Assembly: GCA_017883205.1 (NCBI GenBank)
Contig: JADGNZ010000031.1
Span: 1 to 64,000, forward strand
DNA: 64,000 nt
Reading direction: 5' to 3'
Origin: Thermoanaerobaculia bacterium
GTDB taxonomy: Bacteria > Acidobacteriota > Thermoanaerobaculia > Gp7-AA8
Under the pieces are notes generated by a model that ran no database searches, was not told where the DNA came from, and worked only from the letters and a program-made list of their open reading frames with translations. Position numbers and translations under genes: made by a program. The stretch's first letter is position 1. Every line of letters begins with the position of its first letter. Below are positions 15,322-23,507 of the stretch, piece after piece.

Positions 15322-16830
15322 ATGGCAAAGAAAATCCTCCTCGCGGATGACAGCATCACCATCCAGAAAGTCGTCGAGTTGACGTTCTCGGACGGCGATT
15401 ACGAAGTCACGGCGGTCAACAACGGCGCGAAGGCGATCCAGAAACTTTCCGAGATGCGTCCGGACATCATCCTGTCCGACATCATCATGCCGGAGAAGAA
15501 TGGCTACGAGGTGTGCGAGTACGTGAAGTCGCATCCCGAGTATCGCAACATCCCCGTGATCCTGCTGACCGGAACGTTCGAGCCGTTCGATCCGGATCGC
15601 GCCGACAAGGCCGGCTGCGATGCCGTGGTGACCAAGCCGTTCGAATCGCAAAGCCTCATCCACAAAGTCGAAGAGCTCGTGCAGCAGAGCCGGTCGAACG
15701 CGGCCGCAGCCGAACCGGAAGAGGCTGTCGCTCCCGCCCTTTTCGCCGATATGCCCTCGTTCGAGCCGGCGCCCGCAACGGCTGCCGATCCATTCGCGCA
15801 CGACGACGATATCTTCTCCGCCGCTCCAGCAACGGCGGCACCGACGACCACGGACATGCCATTCGACGCTCCACCGGAACCGGCATACGGAAACGAAACG
15901 CGGGCGCTCCCGCGGATGAGTTTTGAGGAGATGCAGCAGATGGCGAACGCCCCTTCGACACCGGCCCTGCATCAGGACGCAGCGCCCGCTCCCGAGCCCT
16001 CACCGTGGGACGAACCGGCGCCGGCTTTCGGCGGCGAAACCCGCGCTTTCCCGCGCATGAGTTTCGAGGAGATGCAGCAGATGGCGTCGGCATCGCAACC
16101 GGCAGCCGAGGCGCCAGCGGAAACGCCGTCGCCATTCGAGGCGGCGCCGTCTTCACCCGCCGAGGAAACATCGCCGTGGGACGAGCCGAAAGAAGACGCA
16201 GGTGCGACGCGCGCCTTCCCCGCCATGAGTTTCGAAGAGATGCGTCAGATGGCCGAGGCGCAGGCAACGCCAGCGCCGTTTGAAACGCAGGCGGAAGTCC
16301 CAGCGGCCTCCGAGCCGTCGCCCTGGGATGAGGCGCCTTCGGCATTCGGCGGCGAGACGCGCGCATTCCCTCGCATGAGCTTCCAGGAGCTGGAAAAGAT
16401 GGCCGCCAAACCGGCCGCAGCACCGGAGCCGGAACCGAAACCGGCACGGTCCGCTCCTGAAGCAATGCCGACCGCCGATCCGTTTGCGGATTCCTCGCAA
16501 GCCGAGTCGCCGTTCGCGGCAGAGGCGCCGGAGCCAGCTCTGGCCGAGGAAGCGCCCTGGTCATCGCCGGCGTCTGCGCCGGTGGCCCCTGAAGCGGCTG
16601 CTGCAAGCACGGAGGTCAATTCGCAGATCACCGACTCCGTCACGGACGCTGGTGCCATGCCGGCCGATCTGACCGCCGATTTGACCGAGGCCCAGGTGGA
16701 TCGGATTGCCCGTCGCGTCGTGCAGCTCATGGCCGACAAGGTAGTGCGCGACATCGCGTGGGAAGTGATTCCTGACCTTGCAGAGATGGTGGTGAAGGAA
16801 CGGATCCGCCAGCTCGAAGCAGAGGCATAG
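15322..16830 (+). CDS. Response regulator with long Pro/Ala-rich repeat region
   Basis: The product has 502 residues. Residues 1-122 are a receiver domain with acidic pocket LLADDSIT, phospho-acceptor Asp near 53 (ILSDIIMPEKNGYE), switch Thr (ILLTGTF) and Lys (VVTKPFES). Then follow about 330 residues of low-complexity Ala/Pro/Glu sequence holding four copies of a short motif, RAFPRMSFEEMQQMA, near residues 193, 239, 295 and 344. The last 50 residues form a conserved helical end (VDRIARRVVQLMADKVVRDI, AWEVIPDLAEMVVKERIRQL). There is no DNA-binding output domain. This design suggests a scaffold that binds a partner through repeats, as in polarity or motility regulators; MglA/MglB are 15 kb away. 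Partner unknown. Confidence 0.85.
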   Translation: MAKKILLADDSITIQKVVELTFSDGDYEVTAVNNGAKAIQKLSEMRPDIILSDIIMPEKNGYEVCEYVKSHPEYRNIPVILLTGTFEPFDPDRADKAGCDAVVTKPFESQSLIHKVEELVQQSRSNAAAAEPEEAVAPALFADMPSFEPAPATAADPFAHDDDIFSAAPATAAPTTTDMPFDAPPEPAYGNETRALPRMSFEEMQQMANAPSTPALHQDAAPAPEPSPWDEPAPAFGGETRAFPRMSFEEMQQMASASQPAAEAPAETPSPFEAAPSSPAEETSPWDEPKEDAGATRAFPAMSFEEMRQMAEAQATPAPFETQAEVPAASEPSPWDEAPSAFGGETRAFPRMSFQELEKMAAKPAAAPEPEPKPARSAPEAMPTADPFADSSQAESPFAAEAPEPALAEEAPWSSPASAPVAPEAAAASTEVNSQITDSVTDAGAMPADLTADLTEAQVDRIARRVVQLMADKVVRDIAWEVIPDLAEMVVKERIRQLEAEA

Positions 16831-16833
16831 GTT

Positions 16834-16849
16834 GCGGTCGCGAGACCGC
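16834..16849 (+). promoter_or_regulatory. GNRA-tetraloop hairpin two bases before the adenosyltransferase start
   Basis: GCGGTC-GCGA-GACCGC is a perfect 6-bp stem with a GCGA (GNRA) tetraloop. It occupies nearly all of the 21 bases between the response regulator stop and the ATG at 16852, leaving no Shine-Dalgarno. It could limit translation of the second gene or shape coupling. Only the structure is seen; function is inferred. Confidence 0.45.
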
Positions 16850-16851
16850 AC

Positions 16852-17388
16852 ATGAAGATCTACACGAAAACCGGCGACGGCGGCGAGACGTCGCTGTTCG
16901 GCGGCGCCCGCGTCCGCAAGGATGACGCGCGCATCGAGGCGTACGGCACGGTCGACGAGCTGAACTCGTTCATTGGCGTGGCCCGCGCAGCATGGCCGTC
17001 ATCTACCGGCGATGCGCAGCTTCACGCGATCCAGTCGGACCTCTTCGATATCGGTGCGCACCTGGCGTCGCCCGGCCTGTCGCGATTCGCGGGCCCCGAT
17101 CCCGCGCGGATCACGGCGCTCGAGCAGTCGATCGACGCGATGGAGTCCGATCTCGCGCCGCTCAAGACGTTCATCCTCCCCGGCGGAAGCATCGCCGCGG
17201 CATACCTTCACGTCGCTCGAACCATCTGCCGCCGCGCGGAACGGCTCGTCGTCGCGTTGCGCGATGACGATGCTGCAACAGTCGCGTCGATCACGTACCT
17301 CAACCGGTTATCGGATTACCTGTTCGTCGCGGCGAGGCACGCAAATCACCTCCATGGGGTACCGGATGTGCCGTGGACGCGCGGGTAG
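16852..17388 (+). CDS. pduO: PduO-type cob(I)yrinic acid a,c-diamide/cob(I)alamin adenosyltransferase
   Basis: The enzyme transfers adenosyl from ATP to cob(I)alamin to give coenzyme B12. The product has 178 residues with the family signatures KIYTKTGDGGETSLFGG (ATP-binding N-terminus), RIEAYGTVDELNSFIG, ARTICRRAERLVVAL and ITYLNRLSDYLFVAARHAN, which form the trimeric five-helix bundle active site. It follows the response regulator by 21 bases, probably on one transcript. A B12-dependent radical SAM gene lies at 32812, a possible user of cobalamin, though it would need methyl- rather than adenosyl-cobalamin. Confidence 0.93.
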   Translation: MKIYTKTGDGGETSLFGGARVRKDDARIEAYGTVDELNSFIGVARAAWPSSTGDAQLHAIQSDLFDIGAHLASPGLSRFAGPDPARITALEQSIDAMESDLAPLKTFILPGGSIAAAYLHVARTICRRAERLVVALRDDDAATVASITYLNRLSDYLFVAARHANHLHGVPDVPWTRG

Positions 17389-17501
17389 ACCGCGGATGCG
17401 CAATTTGGCCGGCTGTAGCCCCGCGATCGTTTCGACATGACTTCTCCAATGCCCCGCAGGACATTCGTTTTCGGACGTCAGATGACGATCGGCGTGCCGT
17501 C

Positions 17502-17669
17502 CTACGGATGCGGCCACGACAAATCATCGAGCGCATGGATGACTCGATGAATGATCCGGCTGATCATCGATCGGGATGGTTGATCGCCGTCATTACGGCT
17601 CGGAGCGGCCAGGAGCGGCATGGACAGAGAAACAAGAAACAGCGTTACAGCGACGAATCGTTTCGACAT
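17502..17669 (-). CDS. Small secreted peptide, 55 residues
   Basis: A frame of 55 codons starts at ATG 17669 after a strong GGAGGAGG. It reads MSKRFVAVTLFLVSLSMPLL then AAPSRNDGDQPSRSM and a short amphipathic end (ISRIIHRVIHALDD, then LSWPHP). The first 22 residues form a clear signal peptide ending AA, leaving a mature peptide of about 33 residues. No family is recognised. The surrounding interval 17389-17809 shows no other convincing gene. Another MSKR-type start (ATG 17438, GGAGA upstream) lies nearer the adenosyltransferase and looks like a duplicated leader, but it has no gene-like body. Confidence 0.5.
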   Translation of the reverse strand: MSKRFVAVTLFLVSLSMPLLAAPSRNDGDQPSRSMISRIIHRVIHALDDLSWPHP

Positions 17670-17809
17670 GATTCCTCCTCCGCGTTAAAGGTTGCCCCTC
17701 GATGGTTGGGAGTGTCGTTCCCGAAGCGCTTCCCAACCCGCACAGCGCGTAAGCCGCGATTATGCACGATCATCGCGCTGAGCCGGACCATGTCCCTTCG
17801 CGTAATTGC

Positions 17810-18712
17810 TTACTCCCCCGAGTCCCGCCGCTTCGGTGAAATCGCCGAATTCCGCCACGCCGACCACCAGAGATCGCGCAGCAACGAAGCGCCCGCCGCC
17901 AAACGTTCGCTCGCGAATGCCTTCCCCTCGGCTGACGGAGTCTTGCGAAAGTTGTCGAAGTCTCCGTCCTTGTCGAGCCGGTACGTCGTCTCGACCAGAG
18001 TGTTCGACTGCCGCACGAAGGCGATGGCCGTGTCGAAGTAGTCGCTGCGCAACTGCGGCGCGGCCAGCTTCGCAACGATGTTCTCGGTGGCGATCGAGTG
18101 CGAGACGAAATCGGTTTCGAAGCGTGCGTGGATCTGGCAATCGTTGGCGTAGCCGTTCGGGTTCGGCCAGATCCAGCCGTTGTAGGCGATCGTCGTGTGC
18201 AAGGGATTCGACGCGTCGGCGACAAAGTGCCCGAGGACGCCGGAGTCGCGGATGATGTCGCGCTCGATGAACGAACGCTCAGGCGATCCCGCCGCTGCCG
18301 CGCGCCAGAGACGCCATTCGGTCGTGATCTGCTCGCACATCTCCGCGATGCGCCACGGCAGGAAGCCGGGATCCGAGTTCCGGATGCCGAGGCGGCGCTG
18401 CGTGCCCGAGGTGATGAGGAGCGCGAGAAACGCGTAACGGTCGCGTGGCAGTTTCAGCGCGGCGACGTATTCGTAGTTGAGCTGATGATCCGGACTGTTC
18501 GCCGCGTCGACCGACTGTCCGCCGCCGCGCCAGCGATCGGGGTCGGGTCCCAGCCAGGTGAGCTGCGGGAACGAGCGATAGAAGAATTGCGGCATGTCGG
18601 TCGGCAGTCCGATCGCGGCCGCTTCGTTGGTCATCAGGTGCCCGGCCTGTCCCCAGGCAAACGCGGGAACGGTGCAAAGCAGAAGCAGAAGAGGGAGAAG
18701 GATTCGTTTCAC
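17810..18712 (-). CDS. Secreted S1/P1-nuclease or zinc phospholipase C-like protein
   Basis: The product has 300 residues from GTG 18712 with a signal peptide (RILLPLLLLLCTVPAFA). The mature protein begins WGQAGHLMTNEAA; a Trp as first mature residue followed by GxxxH is the hallmark of the S1/P1 nuclease and zinc phospholipase C fold, where the N-terminal amine binds zinc. Further ligands are likely in SPDHQLNYEY, LGHFVADASNPLHTT and IHARFETDFV. It acts outside the cytoplasm on nucleic acid or phospholipid. Monocistronic, followed upstream by the tRNA gene on the same strand. Confidence 0.75.
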   Translation of the reverse strand: MKRILLPLLLLLCTVPAFAWGQAGHLMTNEAAAIGLPTDMPQFFYRSFPQLTWLGPDPDRWRGGGQSVDAANSPDHQLNYEYVAALKLPRDRYAFLALLITSGTQRRLGIRNSDPGFLPWRIAEMCEQITTEWRLWRAAAAGSPERSFIERDIIRDSGVLGHFVADASNPLHTTIAYNGWIWPNPNGYANDCQIHARFETDFVSHSIATENIVAKLAAPQLRSDYFDTAIAFVRQSNTLVETTYRLDKDGDFDNFRKTPSAEGKAFASERLAAGASLLRDLWWSAWRNSAISPKRRDSGE

Positions 18713-18780
18713 CGGCCGATTGTAGTTGACGGGAAAAACGAAACGGCCTCGCAGGGTGCGAGGCCGCAATCAATTCCAGT

Positions 18781-18858
18781 TGGTCGGGGCAAGAGGATTT
18801 GAACCTCCGACCTCACGGTCCCGAACCGTGCGCTCTAACCAGGCTGAGCTATGCCCCG
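18781..18858 (-). tRNA. tRNA-Pro (anticodon CGG)
   Basis: On the minus strand a full cloverleaf is seen, with acceptor stem CGGGGCA/TGCCCCG (7 bp), D-arm GCTCAGCCTGGTTAGAGC, anticodon stem CACGG/CCGTG with loop TTCGGGA (anticodon CGG at 18821-18823), variable loop AGGTC and T-arm GGAGGTTCAAATCCTC. The encoded 3' CCA is present at 18781-18783. A Pro identity follows from the anticodon and the discriminator A. Confidence 0.96.
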
Positions 18859-18979
18859 GGGAAGTCGGGACGCGCCGGGAACGGCGCGAAAAAGAGTGCG
18901 GATTCTAGGAGATCCGCGACGACCGGTCAAACCGGCCCCTCCCGGGGTTCATTCCTCACCGCGACGAGAGCTCGTCCGA

Positions 18980-19618
18980 TCAGAACCGCCACGAAAGTCC
19001 AGTTGAAACAATCAGAGGCCGCACGTTCATTTTCACCGACGACGATGTGCCGATGAACGCTGCCTCCGACTTCGTTTCGATCGGGATGTAGCGCGCATCG
19101 CCTAGGATGCTCCAACGCTTTGATAGCTGCACTTCCACTCCGCCGTCGACGACGAGTCCCGTTGGATCTTTGAAGTGGATACCGCTGGCGCCAATGCTTC
19201 CCACCGAGTGATTGATGTTGCGCAGAATGACGTGCGTGATGCCGGCGCCGAGGTAAGGGCGGACCGTGCCATGCTCGGTGAGGTGCCACTGCAGCAGCGC
19301 GGTGATCGGGTAGATCTGGGCACGTCCGAGATCCGCGGACGCGAAGAAGTCCGAGCCGATCGTCCGGACTTTGAGCTGCGATTCCAGCACAGCGGCTTTG
19401 GCTTCGATCGATACGCGGTCAGTCAGAAAGAAGTTCAAACCCAGTCCAACGCCGCCCCCGGTTCCGAACTGCGGGTCGAAATGGACGCCGGTCGAGAAGT
19501 CCGCGTCGCGTCCGGGGCGGCGTGCGCCCTCGGCATCCACCAAAACATCCACGCGATGCTGCGCGAGCAGCGGCGCAGCGACTAGGGCGATGAGAGCCGC
19601 GAGCATCAGTCCTTTCAT
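18980..19618 (-). CDS. OmpW-type outer-membrane beta-barrel protein
   Basis: The product has 212 residues from ATG 19618 with signal peptide MKGLMLAALIALVAAPLLAQ. Strands alternate small and aromatic residues (FGTGGGVGLGLNFFLTDRVS, RPYLGAGITHVIL) and it ends in the aromatic LSWRF typical of barrels. DPTGLVVDGGVEVQLSKRWS followed by RYIPIETK matches OmpW, which forms an eight-strand barrel for small hydrophobic compounds. GTG 19630 could add four residues. Single gene. Confidence 0.8.
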   Translation of the reverse strand: MKGLMLAALIALVAAPLLAQHRVDVLVDAEGARRPGRDADFSTGVHFDPQFGTGGGVGLGLNFFLTDRVSIEAKAAVLESQLKVRTIGSDFFASADLGRAQIYPITALLQWHLTEHGTVRPYLGAGITHVILRNINHSVGSIGASGIHFKDPTGLVVDGGVEVQLSKRWSILGDARYIPIETKSEAAFIGTSSSVKMNVRPLIVSTGLSWRF

Positions 19619-19712
19619 TGCGGTGAACAAGCAGCAAGAACCGTGCGCTAAACCTGATTCGAGGAATCCTCTCTCGTCGCAACGTCGTTAGGTATCGCCG
19701 AAGGGGGACTCC

Positions 19713-20789
19713 ATGTCCATGCGTTTCGTCCCGGTGCTCATCCTCGCTGCCGCACCGCTTTTCGCGCAGCAGCCGCCGCAGCCGCCACAACCTTCACCAA
19801 TCTTCGGCGAAAAGGTCGACGTCAATCTCGTCCAGCTCGACGCGGTAGTCACCGATAACCGCGGCAATCAGATGCTCGGCCTGACGAAGGACGATTTCAT
19901 CGTTCGCGAAAACGGCGTGGCGCAGACGATCGATACGGTCGACTATTTCACGAATCGCCGTCTGATCGATGCCCCCGAATCGTTGGCGAAGTTCAAAGTC
20001 GAGCGCGTTCACGACGAGCGCTACCTCATCTTCTTTTTCGACAAGGCATCCGCGGATGTCGGTCTTCCCAGCGAGATGATTCGCGCGCGGGCCGACGTGG
20101 CTCGCTTCATCAACGACCATCTCGGTGCCGATGATCGCGTCGCCGTCGCCGGCCACGACGTGCGTCTGAAGGTCTACACGGACTTCACCTCGAACAAAGA
20201 GAAGATTCGCCGCGCCTTGAACGAGGCAACCTCCTACGGCCTCGGCATCCGTACCAAAGATGCACCAGCAACCGGTCCCTCGCTGATGCGCAACATGGAC
20301 ATCGACCGCATGATGAACAAGACGGGCTCGGTCTACGAGGCGCTCGACCTTCTCGGCGATGCACTGCGGCCGATTCATGCGCGGAAGGACGTCGTGCTCT
20401 TCTCGAACGGAATCGTCGGTCCGGATGAGGACATCCGCGGCGGCATGGTGGTCAATCGAAGCCGCTTCTACGATCCGATGATCGAATCACTCAATAGCGC
20501 CGACGTCACGCTCTATCCCGTCTCTCTCGTGAGCGACTTCGACGCCCCGGCGTTCGTGCACCAGAATCTGGCGACGATGGCCAGCGACACGAACGGCCAG
20601 TACTTCCGCCTGCACACCAGCTTCACGACGCCGCTGCAGCAGATCGAAAAGCGCACGGCCGGCTACTACCTCATCAGTTACTACACGAAGAAGCGCCCGG
20701 GTGAGCACGGCTTCCAGAAAGTCGACGTCAGGCTTCGCAACCCGGAGTTCAAGATCAGCGCGCGGTCGGGATATGCGTACGGCGATTAA
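19713..20789 (+). CDS. Secreted VWFA-related Acidobacterial-type protein
   Basis: The product has 358 residues with signal peptide MSMRFVPVLILAAAPLFAQ and a Pro/Gln linker. Residues about 35-90 (VNLVQLDAVVTDNRG, LTKDDFIVRENGVAQTIDTV) are the N-terminal strand domain of the VWFA-related family TIGR03436, followed by a von Willebrand A-like domain with the modified MIDAS line YLIFFFDKASADVG, a VVLFSNGI strand and a final RTAGYYLISYYTKK...VDVRLRNPEF domain. These proteins are abundant in Acidobacteriota and support the assignment of the host. Role unknown, probably surface adhesion. Confidence 0.85.
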   Translation: MSMRFVPVLILAAAPLFAQQPPQPPQPSPIFGEKVDVNLVQLDAVVTDNRGNQMLGLTKDDFIVRENGVAQTIDTVDYFTNRRLIDAPESLAKFKVERVHDERYLIFFFDKASADVGLPSEMIRARADVARFINDHLGADDRVAVAGHDVRLKVYTDFTSNKEKIRRALNEATSYGLGIRTKDAPATGPSLMRNMDIDRMMNKTGSVYEALDLLGDALRPIHARKDVVLFSNGIVGPDEDIRGGMVVNRSRFYDPMIESLNSADVTLYPVSLVSDFDAPAFVHQNLATMASDTNGQYFRLHTSFTTPLQQIEKRTAGYYLISYYTKKRPGEHGFQKVDVRLRNPEFKISARSGYAYGD

Positions 20790-21225
20790 CCATCACGCCC
20801 AAGGCCGTTTCGGTCTACTTCCGCGGCTAGCGGCTACGTTGTCGTTCTGCCTGGCGTTCCTGCTCTTCGCCGCTCCAGCTGACGCCCGCAACCGCGACGT
20901 CTCCGGCCACTACGAGCGCAACGCCGAGAATGACCAGGCCTCGCTCGACATCACGATGCTCCCCGGCGACCGCGTGAAGGTCGACGGCGTCGCACTCTGG
21001 AACATCAAGAACGAGAAGTACGGCCCCAACCTCGGCGAGCTCAACTTCGAAGCCCCACTGAAAGACGACACCGTCACCTGGCACGACCCCGACGGCTACA
21101 GCGTCACAATCCACTTCTCCCGCAAAGCCCTCGACGTTACGGAACACGAAGTCGACGGCCACTTCGGTCACAACGTGACGTTCGTGGGGCACTACGTTAG
21201 GACGAAGGCGAAGGCGGGCGACTAA
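20773..21225 (+). CDS. Secreted protein of unknown function
   Basis: The product has 150 residues from ATG 20773, which overlaps the end of the VWFA gene by 17 bases in another frame, so it is probably coupled to it. Signal peptide: LSFCLAFLLFAAPADA near residues 21-38. The mature part is a small beta protein (RDVSGHYERNAENDQASLDI, DRVKVDGVALWNIKNEKYGP, VTFVGHYVRTKA) that resembles lipocalin-like or META-like barrels, but no family is certain. It may act with the VWFA protein at the surface. Confidence 0.6.
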   Translation: MRTAINHHAQGRFGLLPRLAATLSFCLAFLLFAAPADARNRDVSGHYERNAENDQASLDITMLPGDRVKVDGVALWNIKNEKYGPNLGELNFEAPLKDDTVTWHDPDGYSVTIHFSRKALDVTEHEVDGHFGHNVTFVGHYVRTKAKAGD

Positions 21226-21251
21226 GCAGCCTGCGGAACGGTTGCGTCGCA

Positions 21252-21277
21252 ACGTAGGTCGGACTCTCCAGTCCGAC
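21252..21277 (+). repeat. REP-like palindrome, single copy
   Basis: The 26-bp sequence beginning ACGTAGG and containing GTCGGACT-CTCC-AGTCCGAC (8-bp stem, four-base loop) is identical to each arm of the element inside dnaX (30138-30200). It lies between the gene ending at 21225 and the lipoprotein starting at 21318. Exact identity across three copies in 9 kb suggests a mobile or recently spread REP element. Confidence 0.8.
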
Positions 21278-21317
21278 GCAGTACCGGAAGCGACGCGCTG
21301 CGTTACGATATCCGGCT

Positions 21318-22196
21318 ATGAAGAACATCATCGTCGCCGTATTGCTCGTCACCGGCCTGACTCTGACCAGTTGCAAGAAGAAAGAGGAAGCCGTTGCGCC
21401 GCCGCCCGCTGCGCCTGCACCTGCTGCGACGACCTCGAGCACCGCACCGGCGCCGAAAGCGCTCACGCCGATTCCAACCGTTACACTAGCCGCGGATGCT
21501 CCCATCCCCGGAAACGGCCTGGCCCTCTGGCTGACCGGCGACGACGCCATGAAATCCGCGACTGCGGGCAAGCTGACCACATGGACGAACCCGCTCGTAC
21601 CGAACGTCTCCGCATCAGCCACCGAAGGGACACAGCAACCGTCCGTCGCGGCGAGCGCCATCAACGGCCACGCCGCGGTGCGCTTTGACGGCGCGACGAA
21701 CATGTTGCGCACGAATATCGACATCAGCCCCGCGTCGTGGCCTGACGTTACCGTGATCACGGTGTTCAACAGCGCTACCGACGTGAAGAACCCTCTGCGC
21801 AGCGTGTATGGCGACGACAACAGCGACTACGACCGCGCGGCCGGCCTCGACGATCGCAGCGGCGACGAAAAGAACTACGTGATCTTTGCCGGCGATCGCG
21901 GCGTGGCCGGCTACTTCGCGCTGAAAGCAGACCAGCCTTACCTCACCACCGATCAGTACACCGCCACCGAGTTCAACGGCTGGGTCGATGGGAAGCCGGC
22001 GATCACCAAGCTCGCCACACACTGGGGCGAGGCGCTGCCAAACATGTACATCGGCGGCACGGGGACGAGCTACGAACAGTACTGGAAGGGCGACATCGCC
22101 GAGATGATCGTCTACGCCCGCGTGCTCACAGACGCGGAGCGAACCAAGGTTGAGGATTACCTGGCGAAGAAGTACGGGATGACGTTGACGCGCTGA
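21318..22196 (+). CDS. Lipoprotein with LamG-like jelly-roll domain
   Basis: The product has 292 residues. A lipoprotein signal ([19 protein letters not shown], lipidated Cys19) is followed by a Lys/Ala/Pro-rich stalk (to about residue 60). The rest is a concanavalin/LamG-type jelly roll recognised by [38 protein letters not shown] and the closing [20 protein letters not shown] followed by [10 protein letters not shown], a classic end for these domains. Probably a surface-exposed carbohydrate- or ligand-binding protein. Confidence 0.82.
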   Translation: MKNIIVAVLLVTGLTLTSCKKKEEAVAPPPAAPAPAATTSSTAPAPKALTPIPTVTLAADAPIPGNGLALWLTGDDAMKSATAGKLTTWTNPLVPNVSASATEGTQQPSVAASAINGHAAVRFDGATNMLRTNIDISPASWPDVTVITVFNSATDVKNPLRSVYGDDNSDYDRAAGLDDRSGDEKNYVIFAGDRGVAGYFALKADQPYLTTDQYTATEFNGWVDGKPAITKLATHWGEALPNMYIGGTGTSYEQYWKGDIAEMIVYARVLTDAERTKVEDYLAKKYGMTLTR

Positions 22197-22298
22197 GTGT
22201 GGCGTTTTTTGCCCGAGAGTGCCGTTGGGTTGTGCCGAGCACGCGAGCGTCTTGCGTCAGCAGCCCCTTCGCGCAAGGTCGCATTACAATGACTATCG

Positions 22299-22601
22299 AT
22301 GTCCGCCCACATCAAACTTGATCCCGAGTTCGTCGCAGACTTTTGCAGGCGGCACCACGTCCGGCGTCTGTCGTTGTTCGGATCGGTGTTGACAGACCGG
22401 TTTCGTCCGGAGAGCGACGTTGACGTGCTGATTGAATTTGAACCGGGCCACACCCCCGGGTTCTTTGCTCTGGCGCGCATGCAGTTCGAGATCGAGGCAG
22501 TTGTGGACAGACCAGTGGACCTCCGCACGCCCAAAGACCTGAGCCGTTACTTCCGTGATGAGGTCCTCCGATCCGCCGAGGTGCAGTATTCCGCCGTCTG
22601 A
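22299..22601 (+). CDS. mntA: MntA-type nucleotidyltransferase antitoxin
   Basis: The product has 100 residues. The minimal nucleotidyltransferase signature GSVLTDRFRPESDVDVLIEF (GS-x10-DxD) is intact. These proteins inactivate the HepT RNase by adding AMP to a Tyr in its active motif. The coding end overlaps the beginning of hepT. The 5' side (22197-22298) carries no clear promoter that I can support. Confidence 0.88.
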   Translation: MSAHIKLDPEFVADFCRRHHVRRLSLFGSVLTDRFRPESDVDVLIEFEPGHTPGFFALARMQFEIEAVVDRPVDLRTPKDLSRYFRDEVLRSAEVQYSAV

Positions 22602-22938
22602 CCGCGCCCGGCTGGGACACATGCTCGAGGCGGCGCGAAAAATCGCTCGCTTCACGAGCGGACACCGATCGGCGGAGGAACTACTTGCCAGCGAATCGGA
22701 TTTCTGGAGCGTCGTTCACATGCTCGAAATCATCGGAGAGGCCGCGGCTCATGTGAGCGCTGATACGCGAACAATGCTTCCACTGCCGTGGCTGGAGAGC
22801 GTGGCCACGCGGAACTTCCTGGCGCATGGATATTTCGACATCGATGAGGTTGTCGTCTGGCGAACGGCGACCGAAGACATTCCGCTACTTGCAAATGCAC
22901 TCGAGACGTTCTTTGATCGCGAAGCAAGAGGAGAGTGA
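22558..22938 (+). CDS. hepT: HepT-like ribonuclease toxin (DUF86)
   Basis: The product has 126 residues from ATG 22558 (GTG 22555 or an internal start near 22590 before PPSDRARLG are alternatives). It is an all-helical HEPN protein; the active motif R-x4-H-x-Y is seen as RNFLAHGY (about residues 84-91). The Tyr is the expected target of MntA modification. The pair forms a type VII toxin-antitoxin module. The overlap of about 40 bases with mntA means coupled translation. Confidence 0.88.
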   Translation: MRSSDPPRCSIPPSDRARLGHMLEAARKIARFTSGHRSAEELLASESDFWSVVHMLEIIGEAAAHVSADTRTMLPLPWLESVATRNFLAHGYFDIDEVVVWRTATEDIPLLANALETFFDREARGE

Positions 22939-22961
22939 GCTACAACCCTTCATCAAGACTC

Positions 22962-22990
22962 AAAAAAAGGCGGCCGCTTCGGCCGCCTTT
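22962..22990. terminator. Bidirectional intrinsic terminator
   Basis: GGCGGCC-GCTTC-GGCCGCC (22969-22987) is a perfect 7-bp GC stem. On the minus strand it is followed by seven Ts, so it is a strong terminator for the RcnB-like gene, and on the plus strand by TTTCGTTC, weaker for hepT. Confidence 0.85.
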
Positions 22991-23011
22991 CGTTCGGAAC
23001 CACACGATTCT

Positions 23012-23383
23012 TCAGAACCGGATGGTGAGCACGTCGCGGACAACGTTGTGATTGTCGACGAGCACGAGCCTGCCGCCGATCGTGACGTAGTGATGATTGC
23101 GCGGCGCGGGCGGGAGATGCCTGCGAAGATCGGAGGGAACAGCATACGACCTCTTCCGCAGATCGGGATCGAGGCGGCGGCCCGCCTGGAGCCGGCCTTC
23201 CTGTTCCGATGAAAGCCGGTCCTGCGAACGCCAACCCTTTGGCGCCTGTTTCTGATGTTGTTGATACCAGTCCTGCGTTACCTGGCGGTCGTGATCGTCG
23301 AATCGATCGTGGTTCTGGGCGAAGCCCGCGGTGGCGATGAAGAGAGCGGCGGTACAGGCCGCGGCACGAATATACGGTTTCAT
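23012..23383 (-). CDS. RcnB-like periplasmic protein
   Basis: The product has 123 residues from ATG 23383, preceded by GGAGGAC. Signal peptide MKPYIRAAACTAALFIATAG ends FAQ. The mature part is basic and polar, ending in DLRRHLPPAPRNHHYVTIGG then RLVLVDNHNVVRDVLTIRF, the same order as the RcnB domain (PF11776: Y-x-x-LP...Y..V...LV...VVxVI). RcnB is linked to nickel/cobalt homeostasis in enterics, but most family members are uncharacterised. Convergent with hepT across a shared terminator. Confidence 0.7.
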   Translation of the reverse strand: MKPYIRAAACTAALFIATAGFAQNHDRFDDHDRQVTQDWYQQHQKQAPKGWRSQDRLSSEQEGRLQAGRRLDPDLRKRSYAVPSDLRRHLPPAPRNHHYVTIGGRLVLVDNHNVVRDVLTIRF

Positions 23384-23507
23384 TTGGGTATGTCCTCCGC
23401 AAGCTGATTTGCACGACTTAAGCCACCAATCGTCTCCATCCCCGAGCGATAGAATGCGCCTCCAAGTTGTAAGACCAAGCGCACCAATGAGCACGCGGGA
23501 GACAACC

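Noticed and set aside
17373-18041. Plus-strand ORF between the adenosyltransferase and the nuclease-like gene
   Set aside because: Composition-like sequence; the minus strand holds a small secreted gene with a strong ribosome-binding site and the nuclease-like gene.
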